A stretch of DNA of 64,000 bases, from NCBI RefSeq assembly GCF_026213295.1, contig NC_079425.1, forward strand, positions 14,597,004 through 14,661,003, in the 5' to 3' direction. How positions within the stretch are numbered: position 1 is the first letter of the stretch; each line of letters begins with the position of its first letter. The notes beneath the pieces are model-generated. The model searched no databases. It saw only the letters and a program-made list of their open reading frames with translations, and was not told the DNA's origin. The DNA is from Gadus chalcogrammus. Taxonomy: Eukaryota; Chordata; Actinopteri; Gadiformes; Gadidae. This document shows positions 11,098 through 24,530 of the stretch, in pieces. Both the position numbers and the translations under genes were made by a program.

Positions 11098-11332
11098 ATG
11101 ATAGATTGAGGGTTGGATGAATAGATGTATTGATGGTAAGATAGATCTATGAATGGAAGAATGGTTAGAAAGATAGCAGAAGAATAGGTAGGGTGCATTC
11201 CAGTCAGTCTGTGAGCAAACCAGAATGTGACAGACTGTTTGTTTATCCCATTGGGAACCGACATTTGTTAATTTCCCCTGCTGGTAAGATCTCTTACAGA
11301 GACCGTACCTCTGTCATCTGCAGAGATAACCA
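11098..11332 (+). repeat. Dispersed repeat, copy 1 of a direct pair
   Basis: About 230 bp nearly identical to 13892-14122 in the same orientation. Shared words include ATAGATGTATTGATGGTAAG, AGGTAGGGTGCATTCC and CAGACTGTTTGTTTATCCCA. About eight substitutions and one or two single-base indels separate the copies. No terminal repeats or poly(A) were recognised, so the nature of the element is unknown. Confidence 0.85.
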
Positions 11333-13891
11333 ATAAAAATAAATAATGTATGTTACATAAATAACTGAATGATAATAATTTGTATGTTTGGGATGGGGTA
11401 AATTGCACGGTGACATCCTCATTTTATGAGATCACCAACCTGAAGGAGAGATTAATTCACCTGCGGTTTATTTCCTGCCGCCATTCCTCAATTTCCTCTT
11501 TGGCTACAGGAAGGGGGAATGACATCATGGGCTGATTTAATATTCATCCAGGCTGGAGAAAGGCCTCTAAGTAGTGTGAAGCTGCACATAATTTTTTAAA
11601 GACGACATATATACCACCAGGTGTGAGTTGGTTACCATTACTAGCCATTTTGAAAAACGGCCTCTTCTGACATCACAAGTGGGTGTGTCCATCTAGATGT
11701 GTCCTAATAGCGCTCTAATATCGCTCTTTCAGCTGTGACATCACTTTAATGATAACATAAAAGCCCCTTTCTACAATGATAACAAAATGCATACTGGTGA
11801 GTGGTGACATGTTCACAGCCTGATTAAGGACACCGACATCAGCGGAGAAGTTATTGCTATCAGACCAGCAACCCCTGCGGACAACTGTTCACCTCAGATA
11901 TTTATGATGCATTTCAACGGCTGATGGTATTTATAGAAACACCACAATAAACATAATAATCTGCTACTCTTACATCTTGATAAGGTGAGATAGGAAAGTA
12001 CTTTATTCATCGCAGGTGGTGATGCACATTCGGAATATCAGCCTGTAGCGTCTTTAAAAATCAAAACTCAACGCTGATCTAATTTGTTTGTATGCTGCCG
12101 AATTTAATAAATGTACACAAAGGTTGAGGCATAACAAAATGACAGCTTCATTCTATATGTTAGAGCTAGTGGCGTTGCTTCAAGCATAGCTAAATCTCCA
12201 GTGCCCTATTTCTCTTTTAATATCTGTCATCTATCATGTCTGCCTACCTATCAATCTATCCATTTCTCTCTCTACATCTGTTGACATGTAAGTTAGTCTG
12301 CAGTAGGAAGGACACTGATGCAGCATTGAGATGATGAGGTTGAAAGCAACTATACTGTATGCTCTGTGTCTTCATATCTATACTATGATAATATCAAAGA
12401 AGCTTCTTACAGTAGCCGAGCGCTTTTGTTCACAAGTAGCAAGGGGGCGGAACCAGATGGGAATCCAACCCCTAACCCTGGTAGGTTAATGTTAATGCCC
12501 TGGTGATGGATACCACCATTTGAGGGTTGGGGCTAGGGTTGTCTCTGATGCTGAATTGATAATTTGCCATAAATTGCAGTACAATAATACTGCGTATAAC
12601 TTCCAGCTATATGTTCATTACCATAAACGTTTTCCAAGAAAATAAGTTTGATTTCCAATTTGACAAAACTTTTCTTGTCACAACTTAAAAGTGTGACAAG
12701 AAAAGATCTCCACGGGGCAGAATTCAGAACGAAGAAAGCCCTTCTCTAATACCAGTTCTAATATGAATATGTTCCTCTCCAGTGCATTTGAAGACCACTG
12801 AGGCTCTATGCGTTGTGATGGATGGGCAGCATGAAAACTCTGTCTTTGATAGATGGGCAGGTCGCACGGAAACTGGCACCAACCGCATATTACGCTTAGG
12901 TCAATCGGTGGATCGTGAGCGTGAAATTGCAGTCACAGATCAATGGTGGACTAATCTGAAAAGGGAAGGGATTTAGACGACGAGTGGCCCTAATCAATGG
13001 CGCTTAACTTTCCAGCCACACCTCCGTGTCCCGAACAACAGGACAGCTCCTGATGTGACAGGTGGTAATGACATGATTGTGTTTGAGAGGCGTGCATAAG
13101 AAAAGTGGGCACAACTCCATTGTCCATAGTTGAATGCAGTTAACACCATGAACATGCTCCAAGAAACAGTAAGGGGCAGGGTACAGGTGTCAAGAGTATT
13201 TGACTCTCACAGCCAAAAAGGGTTCTGGGGTTTCGTAGGCATCCGTAGGGCAGACTCAGACCTGCTCCTGAATTACATTAATGACAAGGCAAACACTGTA
13301 GGTAACTTTGGATAAAGCATGGTAAAATGCCTTAATGGTAAAAATAAATAAAATGGTCGACAGATTCGATCAACAGTGACCTGTTGTGACCATGATCAGT
13401 TTGAGGAATAGTATTCGGCAATGTATCTCTCTCCCCAGATCCAGGCCTATAATGATGTAACTTACTGCCGTTGCACCTTCGTGCACAAAGACTTCAATTA
13501 TGTATTAGCCCTGGAAGACACATTCATCACAGCAGCAGCACTAATAAAAGAATGCACAGAGATTAAGCGCATTGGGGGAGAGACTTTGTGGCCTGTAATG
13601 AATCAGTGTTGAGAAATTCTGTAGCTGGCCATAAAGGGACGTATTGAGCTGTTTGTAATTGCCTGCTTCAATGCAGGTCCAGCTGGGCTGTTGATAATGT
13701 ACAGTGTTAAAAAGGTGAATTGGGATAATCACAATATATATGTAGTGTATGTAGCGAGGGATTGGATTACCTGCTTACACGTTGATATTCCTGTTCAAAT
13801 CACAGATCATGTCGACCAGATGTCCGACATCAATTGGTCTGCTCAAGGTCAACAAGGTCACACAGAGGTCAGGGTCTGGTTTTCTTGGTCT
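11333..13891. other. No gene seen; includes a DNA-transposon-like fragment
   Basis: The stretch 11400-11560 contains TTAAT-type words in moderately GC-rich sequence and might be a conserved non-coding element. Around 11640-11760, TGACATCACAAGTGGGTGTG and TCCATCTAGATG resemble the arms of the palindrome at 17275-17422 and suggest a fragment of the same MITE family. The rest, including 12460-12560 with GGGTTAGGG-like words, showed no recognisable feature. Confidence 0.4.
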
Positions 13892-14122
13892 CGATGATTG
13901 ATGGTTGGAGAATAGATGTATTGATGGTAAGATAGAGCTATGAATGGAAGAATGGTTAGAAAGATATGCAGAAGAATAGGTAGGGTGCATTCCGGTCAGT
14001 CTGTGAGCAAACCAGAATGTGACAGACTGTTTGTTTATCCCATTGGGAACCAACATTTGTTAATATCCCCTGCTGGTAAGATCTCTTACAGAGACCGTGC
14101 CTCTTTCATCTGCAGAGATAAC
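13892..14122 (+). repeat. Dispersed repeat, copy 2 of a direct pair
   Basis: This is the second copy of the ~230-bp unit at 11098-11332. Similarity starts at GGTTGG before ATAGATGTATTGATGG and stops abruptly after ATCTGCAGAGATAACC, the same point at which copy 1 stops. The shared 3' limit suggests a discrete element end. Confidence 0.85.
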
Positions 14123-14522
14123 CTTTCATTTTAAACCAGTCTGTTTCTCCACAACCGCACCATGATGGACATCTCTTGTGAGATACAGACGAACCTCCAC
14201 AATTTTAGTAACAAACTCTGTTCACTTAAAACTGAAGTGTTGTTAGCCAAAACGAAAACTGTGACTGTTTGCCTTTATTTAGATAGCTCTCCCCGTCCAG
14301 TCTGGACCTTTTAGGATAATCGTACTATTATCTATAGCAGGCCTGTCGGACAAATTACTCTGGCACATTTGGTCAACGCGCATGTGCCAAGCAGCCTGCA
14401 GCTCACACCCACAGCACGTGCGAACGCACACACACAAACACACCGCAAAACACACGGGCATAGACGTTGCAAGACAACGGCAAGATCGCCGTCGACACAC
14501 TCTCCCAGCTGAGACGTTATGT
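14123..14522. other. No gene seen
   Basis: No coding similarity recognised. A CA-rich patch lies at 14420-14460. Confidence 0.4.
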
Positions 14523-14860
14523 TTATAGACAGGCCTGCCTTAACCTGCCATTAGGCCCTGGGGCTGAGAGGTTTTGTAGGCCCCCTGAGAGTCTTACAAT
14601 GAAAATTTGTAAATAGCCGCACTGTTGTCGCTCATGATAGGCCTCTGATCTTTGTAGGCCCCAAACTAACAATCACACTTTTTGGTCCTACGTCGATCAT
14701 GGGTCTATCATGAGCCAGTACAAAAACAAAAAAAAAAATATTATATATATAAACATACTGCAGCTCATGATAGGCCCCTGATCGTCGTAGGCCCTGGGGC
14801 TTCAGCGCAGGTAAGCCTGTGCATTAAGGCGGGATTGTCTATAGACTACCCTTTTTTGCT
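14523..14860. mobile_element. MITE-like element with imperfect inverted ends
   Basis: The left end reads TATAGACAGGCCTGCCTTAA and the right end, reverse-complemented, reads TATAGACAATCCCGCCTTAA. Inside both ends the words TAGGCCC, CTGGGGCT and GCTCATGATAGGCC recur: the left part near 14552-14575, the middle near 14630 and 14765, and the right near 14790. This points to a non-autonomous DNA transposon. No clear target duplication was found. Confidence 0.55.
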
Positions 14861-15173
14861 CAGCATTATATATTTTTAAATATTACTCGCCTCTTTGCGC
14901 ATCCGCTATGCCTTGCGAGATTGATATTCCAGCTCTCACAGTTTTTCTCGATTGTATACAGACAAATAATTTAACTATGCACACAATTCTGAAAACTTGA
15001 AGCTCATGTATCAACTACAAGACTCCAGACTGCTAAATTCTAAGCACAATTCCACTGTTTTCACACATTTAGACATTCTAAATCACATTTTTGCAAAACT
15101 ATAAGCACAAATCTCATCATTTAGCACACTTGCTTCACCTGGAAACACTGGCCTTCAAAACGACATTACCGGG
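14861..15173. other. Unassigned; repeat-like sequence on both sides of the foldback
   Basis: Words such as TAAGCACAATTCC, TAAGCACAAATCTC and CAAAACTATAAGCAC recur. Similar flavour continues after the foldback (GGCAAAACACTTCAATCATG at 15900), so the foldback may have landed inside an older element. Confidence 0.3.
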
Positions 15174-15860
<687 letters not shown>

Positions 15861-17274
15861 CCTAATTAGCAATAAGTCTAACTCACCTGTTCAAACTCAA
15901 CTGGCAAAACACTTCAATCATGTGTCAGAGCATAAAAGAGGCCTCATGTGAGTTCTACTGTGTTGTAGATATGGTCCTCTGACTGATCAGGATCGGAGGT
16001 GGGATGCAGACTGATTTACATGTAGATCTGTTTCACCTCATTTATGTTCTTATTTTTATTTTGTGTCTACAAAAAGCTTTTTGTATTTTTTGTGCTTGCT
16101 TTTTAAAGCATGCTTCCCCACCTGCTCCTCAGGTACTCTGCATTCCAATGATTGGCTGGCACCAATGCTCTTAGTGGCGCCATCTGATGGAAATCTGTGG
16201 TACACCGCCTCCACAACCTGCCACTGGGCCTCCATGGGCGCTGTGCCGGAGACGGGTTGCCACAATATTATATATTATATACATATTATCTATATTATAT
16301 ACATACATATAATATAGAACAATTCACTTTGAAAAAAGTCCTCCTTAAGATAATGTTTCTGATTCTGCTTTAGCTTCAGATGCCATCAACAGGGGCTCTG
16401 GTCGTAATCAGTCGCAAGTCCGTCCCTGACCAATCAGCATTCATTAGCAGAATGCTAGCGTGTGCGGCCAACAACGGCCCAACCTGTTAGAAATCAAAAG
16501 GACATAAGTACTCATTAATTTGACTTTTTAACTATAATTGCGGAATCTACAATAAACTCTGCGATATTTAAAAGACAAGCATGCCATAAAATCTGCGATA
16601 TTTCAACGACAAGCAGGTGAACGAGATACTTTAGCCGTCTAGCTCCATAGACCCCATTCAATCTGCACTCGCCCTCGATCACCCCAGTGGAATTCTAATG
16701 GAACTGCAACCAAGTTCCATACAATGGTGCTAAATAGAGAGTGCCAAGGCTCTCTGTAGACGGGCTCTGGTATAAACTATGACCTTAATATCATAACTAC
16801 TAGATGTTTTTGTAACATGGCATCAATATGACCCGGCTGTTGGTCTTCAGCGAGAAGGCAAAGGGTCAGGATGAGGTCATGTCTGGTCCCCCAGGGGGTC
16901 TCCATTTCCACACATATGGCTGCCTCCTTTAGCCGTCATTATGTGACCATTAGATGAATTTGATTCATTAGCACGTTTTCTGGAAAATATTTTAAACGGT
17001 TTAGAGCCACATGTAGCGCTGTCCTTTATTCCCAAGTCAATATATTCAATAAGCATGTTTAAACAACATAAAGGTTTGAATTGAGATTTGGGGACTTCGT
17101 CGACACCGGTGTCAATATTAGCATAGCTCTTTGTGTGACAATATGAGCCTGGAGCTCAATTCTATGGCTTCACATATTAATGCTATCCAATTGCCGAGGA
17201 ACATCGCTTGACTCTATTTTACCACCAGATGTGATGTTCATTTTCTATAACAAGCCATCAGAAATCCACCCTAT
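15861..17274. other. No gene seen; AT-rich patch at 16265-16320
   Basis: No coding similarity recognised. A TATATTATATACATA-type simple repeat occupies 16265-16320. The stretch 16900-16990, with TGACCATTAGATGAATTTGA, has the look of single-copy regulatory sequence, but this is only an impression. Confidence 0.4.
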
Positions 17275-17422
17275 GGTGACATTACAAACTGGAGTGTCCA
17301 TCAAGATGCTCGCCGGACAGATAATTCAGCCTACCAGTTGGTGCGTTCAACTGGGAAGGCTGGTAGGCTGAATTATCTGTCCATCATATATCTTGGTGGA
17401 CACTCCCACCTGCGATGTCACT
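17275..17422. mobile_element. Palindromic MITE-like element
   Basis: Two arms of about 63 bp (17275-17337 and 17360-17422) are inverted copies around a 22-bp loop. The inner part, GGACAGATAATTCAGCCTACCAG on the left, is exactly mirrored on the right. Outer words GTGACAT and GGAGTGTCCA are also mirrored. Related sequence occurs near 11640-11700. The single-stranded form would fold into a long hairpin. Confidence 0.7.
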
Positions 17423-19729
17423 GGAGAGTATATTTTGAAATGGCATAATGGTTAAAGAGGGTCTCTTTAACGATTCAGAGCTACACATACATGAATGCAT
17501 CTGTCAACATAATTGTCTTTAAGACTTGAAGAACAAACATCATGGCAGGTTCCTCTGTGTGGGCCACTCATTCATCTCCAGAACTCTATCATTGTGTTGA
17601 CAATTACACATACCAAGTTTGTTAACACTGTAGCTCATTCCTTACATTGCTGTTATCAAGCTTCACATCCGTATTTCTTGGAATGAAAGCTTTTAGTGTG
17701 AATCTTGCTTGTGTATAAATAGACCTTCAGAACCACAGCACTCAAAGTACACTTTGAAATAATCCTCCTGTTTCTTTATAAAATAATTATATAACTAAAA
17801 TAGGCTTACTCCTTATCATACCTGCCTTATAAATAGTTATTTCCCAACCCCATATGAACCACACCTCTGTCGTGATGTGATCTGTGTTCACAATGATTTG
17901 TGTTCATCAGGCCAGTGCTAAACAACTCAACAGCTCCCGTGTTTCACAAAGTCTTTTTTTATTTCCACTGTTTCCCAATAACCATCAAGTGCTTCCAGGC
18001 TTTCCTTAATGAATATAGCTTTCCAGGTGTCTGAGAGATAATCCACATGCCTTTATTTGACACATAATGGTTCTGCTCTCGTTCACCGCTCATCTCCTGA
18101 GAGGAGAAGAACATCAGGGTGTAAGTAAGAGAGTGAAAGAGTGTTGTGTTTTTTCCATCTTAGAAATGTGCATCAGTCTCGAAGGAAGATCAAATCCAAT
18201 AATATAATGGTAGCAGTTCATCCACTATCAATGTCATTTGTCAAAATCACTTTGTTGTGCCGATTCGAAATAAATGAACGTGCCTTCATCAATATAAACA
18301 ATAGCAATATAACACTTAGGTCTCTGCGATTTTTCTCACTTTAATTTGTTGCATTGATGCATCAATGCACAGGAAGGGCAGATAAAGGAATCAAATGATG
18401 ATGCTTAGAATGATGTTAGTTTATATCGTAAGGGAGAGAGAGAGATACTCTAATTAATATGGGAGGATTCTGACAGGAATCATTAACTCAAAATAGAGGG
18501 CATTTCACAAATCCTACATTGAAAGTTCTTTATCTAAATATTTAATTTGTTTTTTCAGATATACAATATTTAGGCAGAGAAAATTCCGATGGCAGGGGAG
18601 TCTAGGATCTGAGTGCAGTGGGCTGTTCAGCGGAGTACATTAGGATGTAGTGAATTTGATGTTAGGAAGAGGCCGGCCTCAGATGTCATTACCAGCTGGG
18701 TGCTGTGATGAGGGAGAAGTATTCATTCTATCATCTCCTCTCTCCAGGCACCATTAATTAATAAGACCTCTGCTGAAGAGGGGGCACTACACGTGGTCCC
18801 ACCCCACCATCCCCACCCCCCCTCGCTCGCTGCTTCCTAGCAGGAAATCGATTTGTGTCTCCTTTGCTGCCAATGTGTCTGGCGGACATCTTCTGTTGAA
18901 CGACCCGCAACGCCGGCTGCAGCCTCCGTGTCTGCTGACGACCCGCAGAGAGAGAGAGAGGGGGAGCATGACACCTTTGAAACCCTCAGATCAAATTACC
19001 GGCTGCATGGCTACATGGGCCGCATGTGTTGCTGCTGCTTAGCCCTAGTCGGGGTCAAGTTTTTGACTACCTGTCTGAATTATGGTTGGATTAAAGCAGT
19101 CATTCCCAATGGCCTGTGACCCAATTATTAGATCCTTACATTTTTGCGACCTCAACTCCTGCATTTAGTACATCTGTTTCCCCAAAACAGCATATGACCT
19201 AATCAATATCCACCTGTGATATCAACATCCCAGTGAACATATCACATTGCCCAGCACTATTTGATAAGCAGTAGTTTGCTCGTGGCTATGAATCCTTATG
19301 CAATTATATGTGTACAGAGCCTTATAAGACCTTTGAAACCTTTTAAGTTATCTTAAAATCACACACTACAGCATATAGGTCAGCAACCTCCTACGACCCC
19401 ATGTGCATATCAGATGACTCACATTTGGGGTCCCGACCAAAGGTTCAGAACCACTGTGGAGCATTGTAATTATGAGGTGACTGTCAGCCAGTGGTTTCAT
19501 ACCATGTGACAGAACAATGTGTTGATCAGAAAGCAGTCTGTAGACTAGAGGACTACAAGTTTGAACCGTTCCCCTTAGCCACCCTGAGATAGTCGACAGT
19601 ACCGGGAGGTGAGGAGGAAGGAGTGAGGATGAAAGAGCAGGGGAGGAGTGAGGGGGAGAGGCATTATCTGTGAGGAGCCCCTAGGAGTGGGGCTACAAGA
19701 AGTTAAAGAGCTATCCAGGGGTTTGATAT
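17423..19729. other. No gene seen; candidate conserved non-coding stretch
   Basis: No coding similarity, ends or RNA genes recognised. The stretch 18470-18790 has an even composition with TTAATTAATAAG and TAAATATTTAATTTG words and looks like single-copy DNA. Short GA runs occur at 18435 and 18950. Around 19540-19570 GTTTGAACCGTTCCCC weakly resembles a tRNA T-arm. Confidence 0.4.
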
Positions 19730-19975
19730 GGGTTATACATAACTCCTCTAATACTAATACTAATTGGTGGTGGTTAGTGAGGTCCCCCCTTCACTTTAGG
19801 CGTCTTTGAGTGTTATTAATTATTATTATTCTTCATGTTTAACCTCTGTTTTCCTTTTATTCCTAGTCTGTTCTACATAGTTCTGAATGATGACTATATG
19901 CTCTGTAAGGTGACCTTGGGTGTCTTGAAAGGCGCCTCTAAATTAAATGTATTATTATTATTATTATTATTACAG
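19730..19975 (+). mobile_element. L2-type LINE 3' tail
   Basis: CTCTGTAAGGTGACCTTGGG, GTGTCTTGAAAGGCGCC and TCTAAATTAAATGTATTATT are the conserved 3' end of L2/Maui-type fish LINEs and their SINEs, followed by ATT repeats at 19950-19972. A second ATT-type run at 19818-19832 follows GGCGTCTTTGAGTG, so two tails may lie in tandem. Only untranslated sequence remains. Confidence 0.65.
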
Positions 19976-21438
19976 TATGTATGCTATCATATGGACAGGG
20001 CCAAAGTCTTACATAAAGATAACGACAAAAATGGATAAGTAAAAGAAATAAGTATTGAGAAATGTGTTTACTTCTGGTTTTGTAGGACACTATCATTATT
20101 ATTAATATAATTATCACTATTATTCCTTATACTTGACAAGATAACTTGTTTCTCACCAACTTGATTGCACACAGAAATAGCAGCCTTCACTAGGAGTCGT
20201 TAAAGATGACAATTACATACCTTGATATAGTGCAGTTAAACTATGATCAACAAAATATAAAATAAATCCTACACACCTCTCTCAAATCCTGTGCTACTTG
20301 GAGGAATACAATCAAAACACAGAGGACAAGCTTGACTGAACGCAGGCCACCTGAAGCTAAACCCAAAGCATCAGGCATGTAAGACACTAGGTGCCTAGAG
20401 ACTCCACCGCCACGCATCGTTAAGGACAAACTCTGGGTGCAGTAAATACATAAATCTTGTATACACCGTACCATAGCGATACCACAGCTATAGCACATGG
20501 CCGTGCAGAACCATGACCTGCTGGATCAGCACATTGGCTGTCTCTACCGGAGCAGAGAGAAGACCCAGCTGTTTGTGTCAGGTACCTTCACCGCCCCACC
20601 CATGAATCAGCCTCCAGGGGAGCCAGGGTCCCCCGATGTGACAGCCTCCAGATGTGCAGCGGCTGGGTCTGTGCTGGTCCTGATGCCAACGAGTAGACAG
20701 AACAGATTGGCTGTGGTTCTGGATCAGATGGAAAGGAAAGGTATTGGGAAGATACTTTGCAGGAATACATTTTAAATGTACCATGTTTGATGTAACAGTT
20801 ATGTGCTAGCAGTGCGTATCATGATTTTTTTTGCCGTAGTTAGTTGGCTTTTAGAATCTTGGTTTTGCAGCACGAAAACAAATTAGCTACTCTGACCGTA
20901 CACAGCCTCACTCGGAAACCGCTTAGGATAAAATATCTGCAGAATGACTAAATCTAGATGTATTGTGCATTGTTCAATTCCAACAGTAATCCATACACGT
21001 AACATTCCTGTTACAAGAGGATCGCCGGCTCAGTTCATTCGGTAATGCGTCCTGCACAAGGACAGCCCGGTGCTATTTGTCACCAGGGGATGGAGCCAGC
21101 AATCCGACATGGTCCAAGAGCTCCTCCATAAAGTCTTGGTCTGCAGATATGTAGTTGTTTTTTGCTAACGCTGTCCAGTTGAATACAAATGTACCTTTAA
21201 ATTAATTAAACATTTAAAGCATAATTGTTCAAATCAATATCTTATTCCAAATACCGCTTAGACAGGAATTTGGACATCATAAATCTAAATAATTTTGGTA
21301 AGTTCCAGGAGGGAGATTACATTGAAGGCGAAACCAGAGCACAGCGTTGGATATATTGAGTTGGTGTTAATTAACTTCAGCGCACATGCACTTATTGTCA
21401 CTCATTCACTGCTGTGTTGAAACGTCCACTTTGTTGTA
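19976..21438. other. No gene assigned; unidentified open frame at 20497
   Basis: An open frame at 20497-20775 begins with MAVQNHDLLDQHIGCLYRSR. It has a GTACC word suitable as a splice donor at 20582 and an AG at 20501-20502 that could be an acceptor. The protein is not recognised. Base composition is locally coding-like (GC-richer) between 20497 and 20740. It could be an exon of a host gene, an old element, or chance. Nothing else was seen in this stretch. Confidence 0.2.
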
Positions 21439-21666
21439 GCTTAGTTAGTGTTGGACGTTGACGCAGTCGTGAACATGTTTTGGTTCTGCGTCGGGTTTTA
21501 GTAAGCGGACCAATAACAGCCTTTGCTGCTGCCTCGCCTCGATGCAAGGTAAAAAAATTTGGGAGGGGCACGTCAGGCCCTTGCAGTGAACGCAAGAAGG
21601 GTCCACAAGGATGTAATGGGTCCGTAAATACCCTTGCGTTGCGTCAATGTCCAACCAAAACTAAGC
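21439..21666. mobile_element. Small MITE, 228 bp
   Basis: The ends form an imperfect ~27-bp inverted repeat: GCTTAGTTAGTGTTGGACG on the left, and GCTTAGTTTTGGTTGGACA on the right when reverse-complemented, both followed by TTGACGCA. No coding sequence. A target duplication is not certain, so the superfamily is left open. Confidence 0.65.
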
Positions 21667-22489
21667 CTTTAGAATAAAACATGAATGTCAACACGTGCCC
21701 ATCCGACACCACTGTGTTTTTTGATGCATGCAAAAATATACAAAACTCTTTCCTTTGTGTGGAATTGGTTCCAGGTTACACTCGGCGATGGTGTTGGCTT
21801 GCAGCGTCTGGTACTGTTATCAGTACTTCCCACACTGGGTCTCCTGCTCATTGTTCTCTGGAAGCCTCAGTTCTGTGTCTATGAATGATTCCCCGCAAGA
21901 AGTTATGATTCAAGGGCTTAGTGGGCCTGGGAGGGGGGGTGTATGTATTCTGAATCTACTGAGGTACTGCACATACAGGTTGTACATACTACAGTAGAAC
22001 ATGTACACACTCACACTGGCATCACTAAAACTGTTATTCAAGCCGAGTTATTTCCCTAGACATACAGCATCAATGTTTCAATGGATCCATCTTTAGACTG
22101 GTTTTCACAAGGATGGTGTGAAATGATGGAAAATTACAGGCCAACGCAGTCGTTGGACAGAAATGGCCTGTATTGTGTAAGGTGAAACAAATGTCGAGTG
22201 AAAGAGTTCTTGAGTGATTTAGAATTGTATATAGTCATTTAATCTGTTAATGTAAAAAAATATTGTCATAACTTCAAACGGAAATTCCTTTACATTAAAC
22301 GAGATTGCTTTCTGTGACTTTTAGTTATCGGACAGGGAAATCTCAGGGAAACCGCAAAGCACCTCAAAAAACCTTTGAAACTGCCATTCACTACTCTATT
22401 TAACAGTTGGATTACAAAGGGTGTAAAACATTATAAATGAAACCTCTAGATACATGGGATATTTGGTGAAAGGTCAGAGCATATGCTCG
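21667..22489. other. No gene seen
   Basis: AT-rich sequence without recognisable features. Confidence 0.4.
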
Positions 22490-22690
22490 TCTTCACTGAC
22501 TATATGAAGCGCATCAGAGAGAAGGTTTAAGCTTCTCGGACCCATATATACAATGCGACGATGTGGGTGGTTTTGTGGAGCTCCGTCTGTCCAGCTGATG
22601 CTTTTGATGTTTGTGTCCGAGAGCGGGTTAAGCTTACGGACACACAGAAAAGCACTTCATATATGACATTGCTAATATAACGCTCCTATA
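22490..22690. repeat. Dispersed repeat related to 41265-41520
   Basis: Shared words in the same order are GGTTTAAGCTTCTCGGAC / GGGTTAAGCTTCTTGGAC, TGTGGAGCTCC, GGGTTAAGCTT, GCACTTCATATATGACA / GCATTTCATATACAACT, and ACGGTACT / AAGGTACT. The divergence is high, so both are old copies of an unnamed element. Confidence 0.5.
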
Positions 22691-24041
22691 CAACAACGGT
22701 ACTGAAGATCAAAAATGGCCTCAGCCATTTTGGTAACATGTCCCCTTCTCTCTTCCTAGAACTCTTAGCCCAGAACAAAAATAAATTATATTAAAGCTAA
22801 TTAGAGTGGAAGTGGACCCGCTCCTACTTAAACGAGGGGTCGACTAAGGCGACAAAAATTTTTTTTCATGGGATTATACTTATGCCGCAGGAACAAAGTG
22901 GATGGTGTACCATTGGTGCTAACAGGCGTTGGACGCAAAAGCACGACTCAATATGACAGGCAGATAGAATTAAAGTAGGCTTTACTGGAAGTCAGTGAGC
23001 AATCAAGGCAGAGGTTCAAAAGCGTACGGCAAAAGCAGGGTTGAGCGGTACGGATACGGTCGAGAGGTTTCTCAGTATTCCACAAAGAAGTAAATGCTGG
23101 GATGCCAGACAAGAAGGTAGTTGGGTGAAATGGTCAGGAAAACAGTGCTAGGGGTTAGTGGCCTGGAAGCCAGAAAAACATACAAAGACCATTCAAGAGG
23201 CCTGTGATGTAGGAAACAACTTGCAACGTCAGTCTGGATGCTGGTAAAGGGCGGAGCAGGAGATCTCAGGCATACAGTCTGAATGCCCTCGAACCCCAAT
23301 ATCCACAGTCCCTCCCAGGCTTGAGAAAGATTAATCAACCCTTACCTTCTCCTGAATGACATGCTTCTGAATTCTCTGCTAAATGAGTAAATACTGTTTT
23401 TGAATTAGCTCTTAACCAATGAGTGAACCGATGTGTATTCAGTAGTGTACCATGAATTTCCTTGTTAAATCAGCTTAAAATAAGATTGATGTTCTGCACA
23501 ATACACAAACACTCAGGCAATAATAAATAAAAAATACATTGTTAAAGATCTAGTTATTTCCTGAATCCCCTTAATCGTATTAATTTAAGGACCATCCCCA
23601 AAAAGGGCAAAGTGAATGTATGAGATAGCTATCAAAGAGGGTTTTGAAATTAGGTAATCTAAATGCATTTGGGCTGTGCACAGTACACTTGGAGTGGGAC
23701 CTTCATTTACGTTATAGAAATGTCGCACATGTCACAATGATCAATAGGCCCATTAAGTGAGCAAAAGGAAACACATTCCGTCCAACATTATGGGCTTTCA
23801 AAAGCAGCTTAACACAGAATCTAAATGGATAGGCGTATCCTCTGTGTGTATGTGTTTTGTTTGCTCTTATTAGTGAATATCAAAGAATGAACAATTTATA
23901 CAAAAATCATTAATCATATATTACGTTTGGTAATTATCTTATCTTCAAGCCTTGTGTTAAAGAACAATCTGGGTGATCAAATTACTGCTGCAATCTCGCA
24001 TGGCAAAAAAAAACTTCCATTACCAAATAAACAAGGTAAAA
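22691..24041. other. No gene seen
   Basis: Mixed sequence without recognisable coding similarity or terminal repeats; ends at the assembly gap. Confidence 0.4.
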
Positions 24042-24141
24042 NNNNNNNNNNNNNNNNNNNNNNNNNNNNNNNNNNNNNNNNNNNNNNNNNNNNNNNNNNN
24101 NNNNNNNNNNNNNNNNNNNNNNNNNNNNNNNNNNNNNNNNN
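24042..24141. other. Assembly gap (100 N)
   Basis: Exactly 100 undetermined bases, probably a placeholder for a gap of unknown size. It abuts a CT repeat, so assembly probably failed within the microsatellite. Confidence 0.99.

Positions 24142-24142
<1 letters not shown>

Positions 24143-24222
<80 letters not shown>
24143..24222. repeat. (CT)n microsatellite beside the gap
   Basis: Forty CT units run directly from the gap to CCCATGG. The true length is unknown because the gap truncates it. Confidence 0.97.
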
Positions 24223-24224
<2 letters not shown>

Positions 24225-24357
24225 ATGGATCTTTCGGCACAGCCGTGCTGTTTCACAATAAAAGTCTCCTGTTTCACAATAAAGTGTTTGTTGATCAAAA
24301 ATCATTGTTTTCAGGGTTAATGCAAGGACGATGACTTTCAGCCTTCTGAGGATATGC

Positions 24358-24530
24358 TGACAGAGAGACAGACAGACAGACAAACAGACAGACAGCAAGA
24401 AAGGCAGAAAAGAGAGAGATGTATGACAGACAAACAAACAGATAGCTGAATGGACAGACAGACAGACAGACAGACAGATCGATCTAGGCATATAGATAGA
24501 TAGACGGATAGACATGCAGATAGATAGATC
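24358..24530. repeat. (CAGA)n / (GATA)n tetranucleotide tract
   Basis: Degenerate GACA/CAGA units to about 24477 grade into GATA units (ATAGATAGATAGACGGATAG) to about 24530. Confidence 0.9.

Noticed and set aside
12460..12560. Telomere-like GGGTTAGGG words
   Set aside because: Only isolated, irregular words; no array.
19540..19575. tRNA-like T-arm GTTTGAACCGTTCCCC
   Set aside because: No A box, no stems and no shared SINE tail directly attached.
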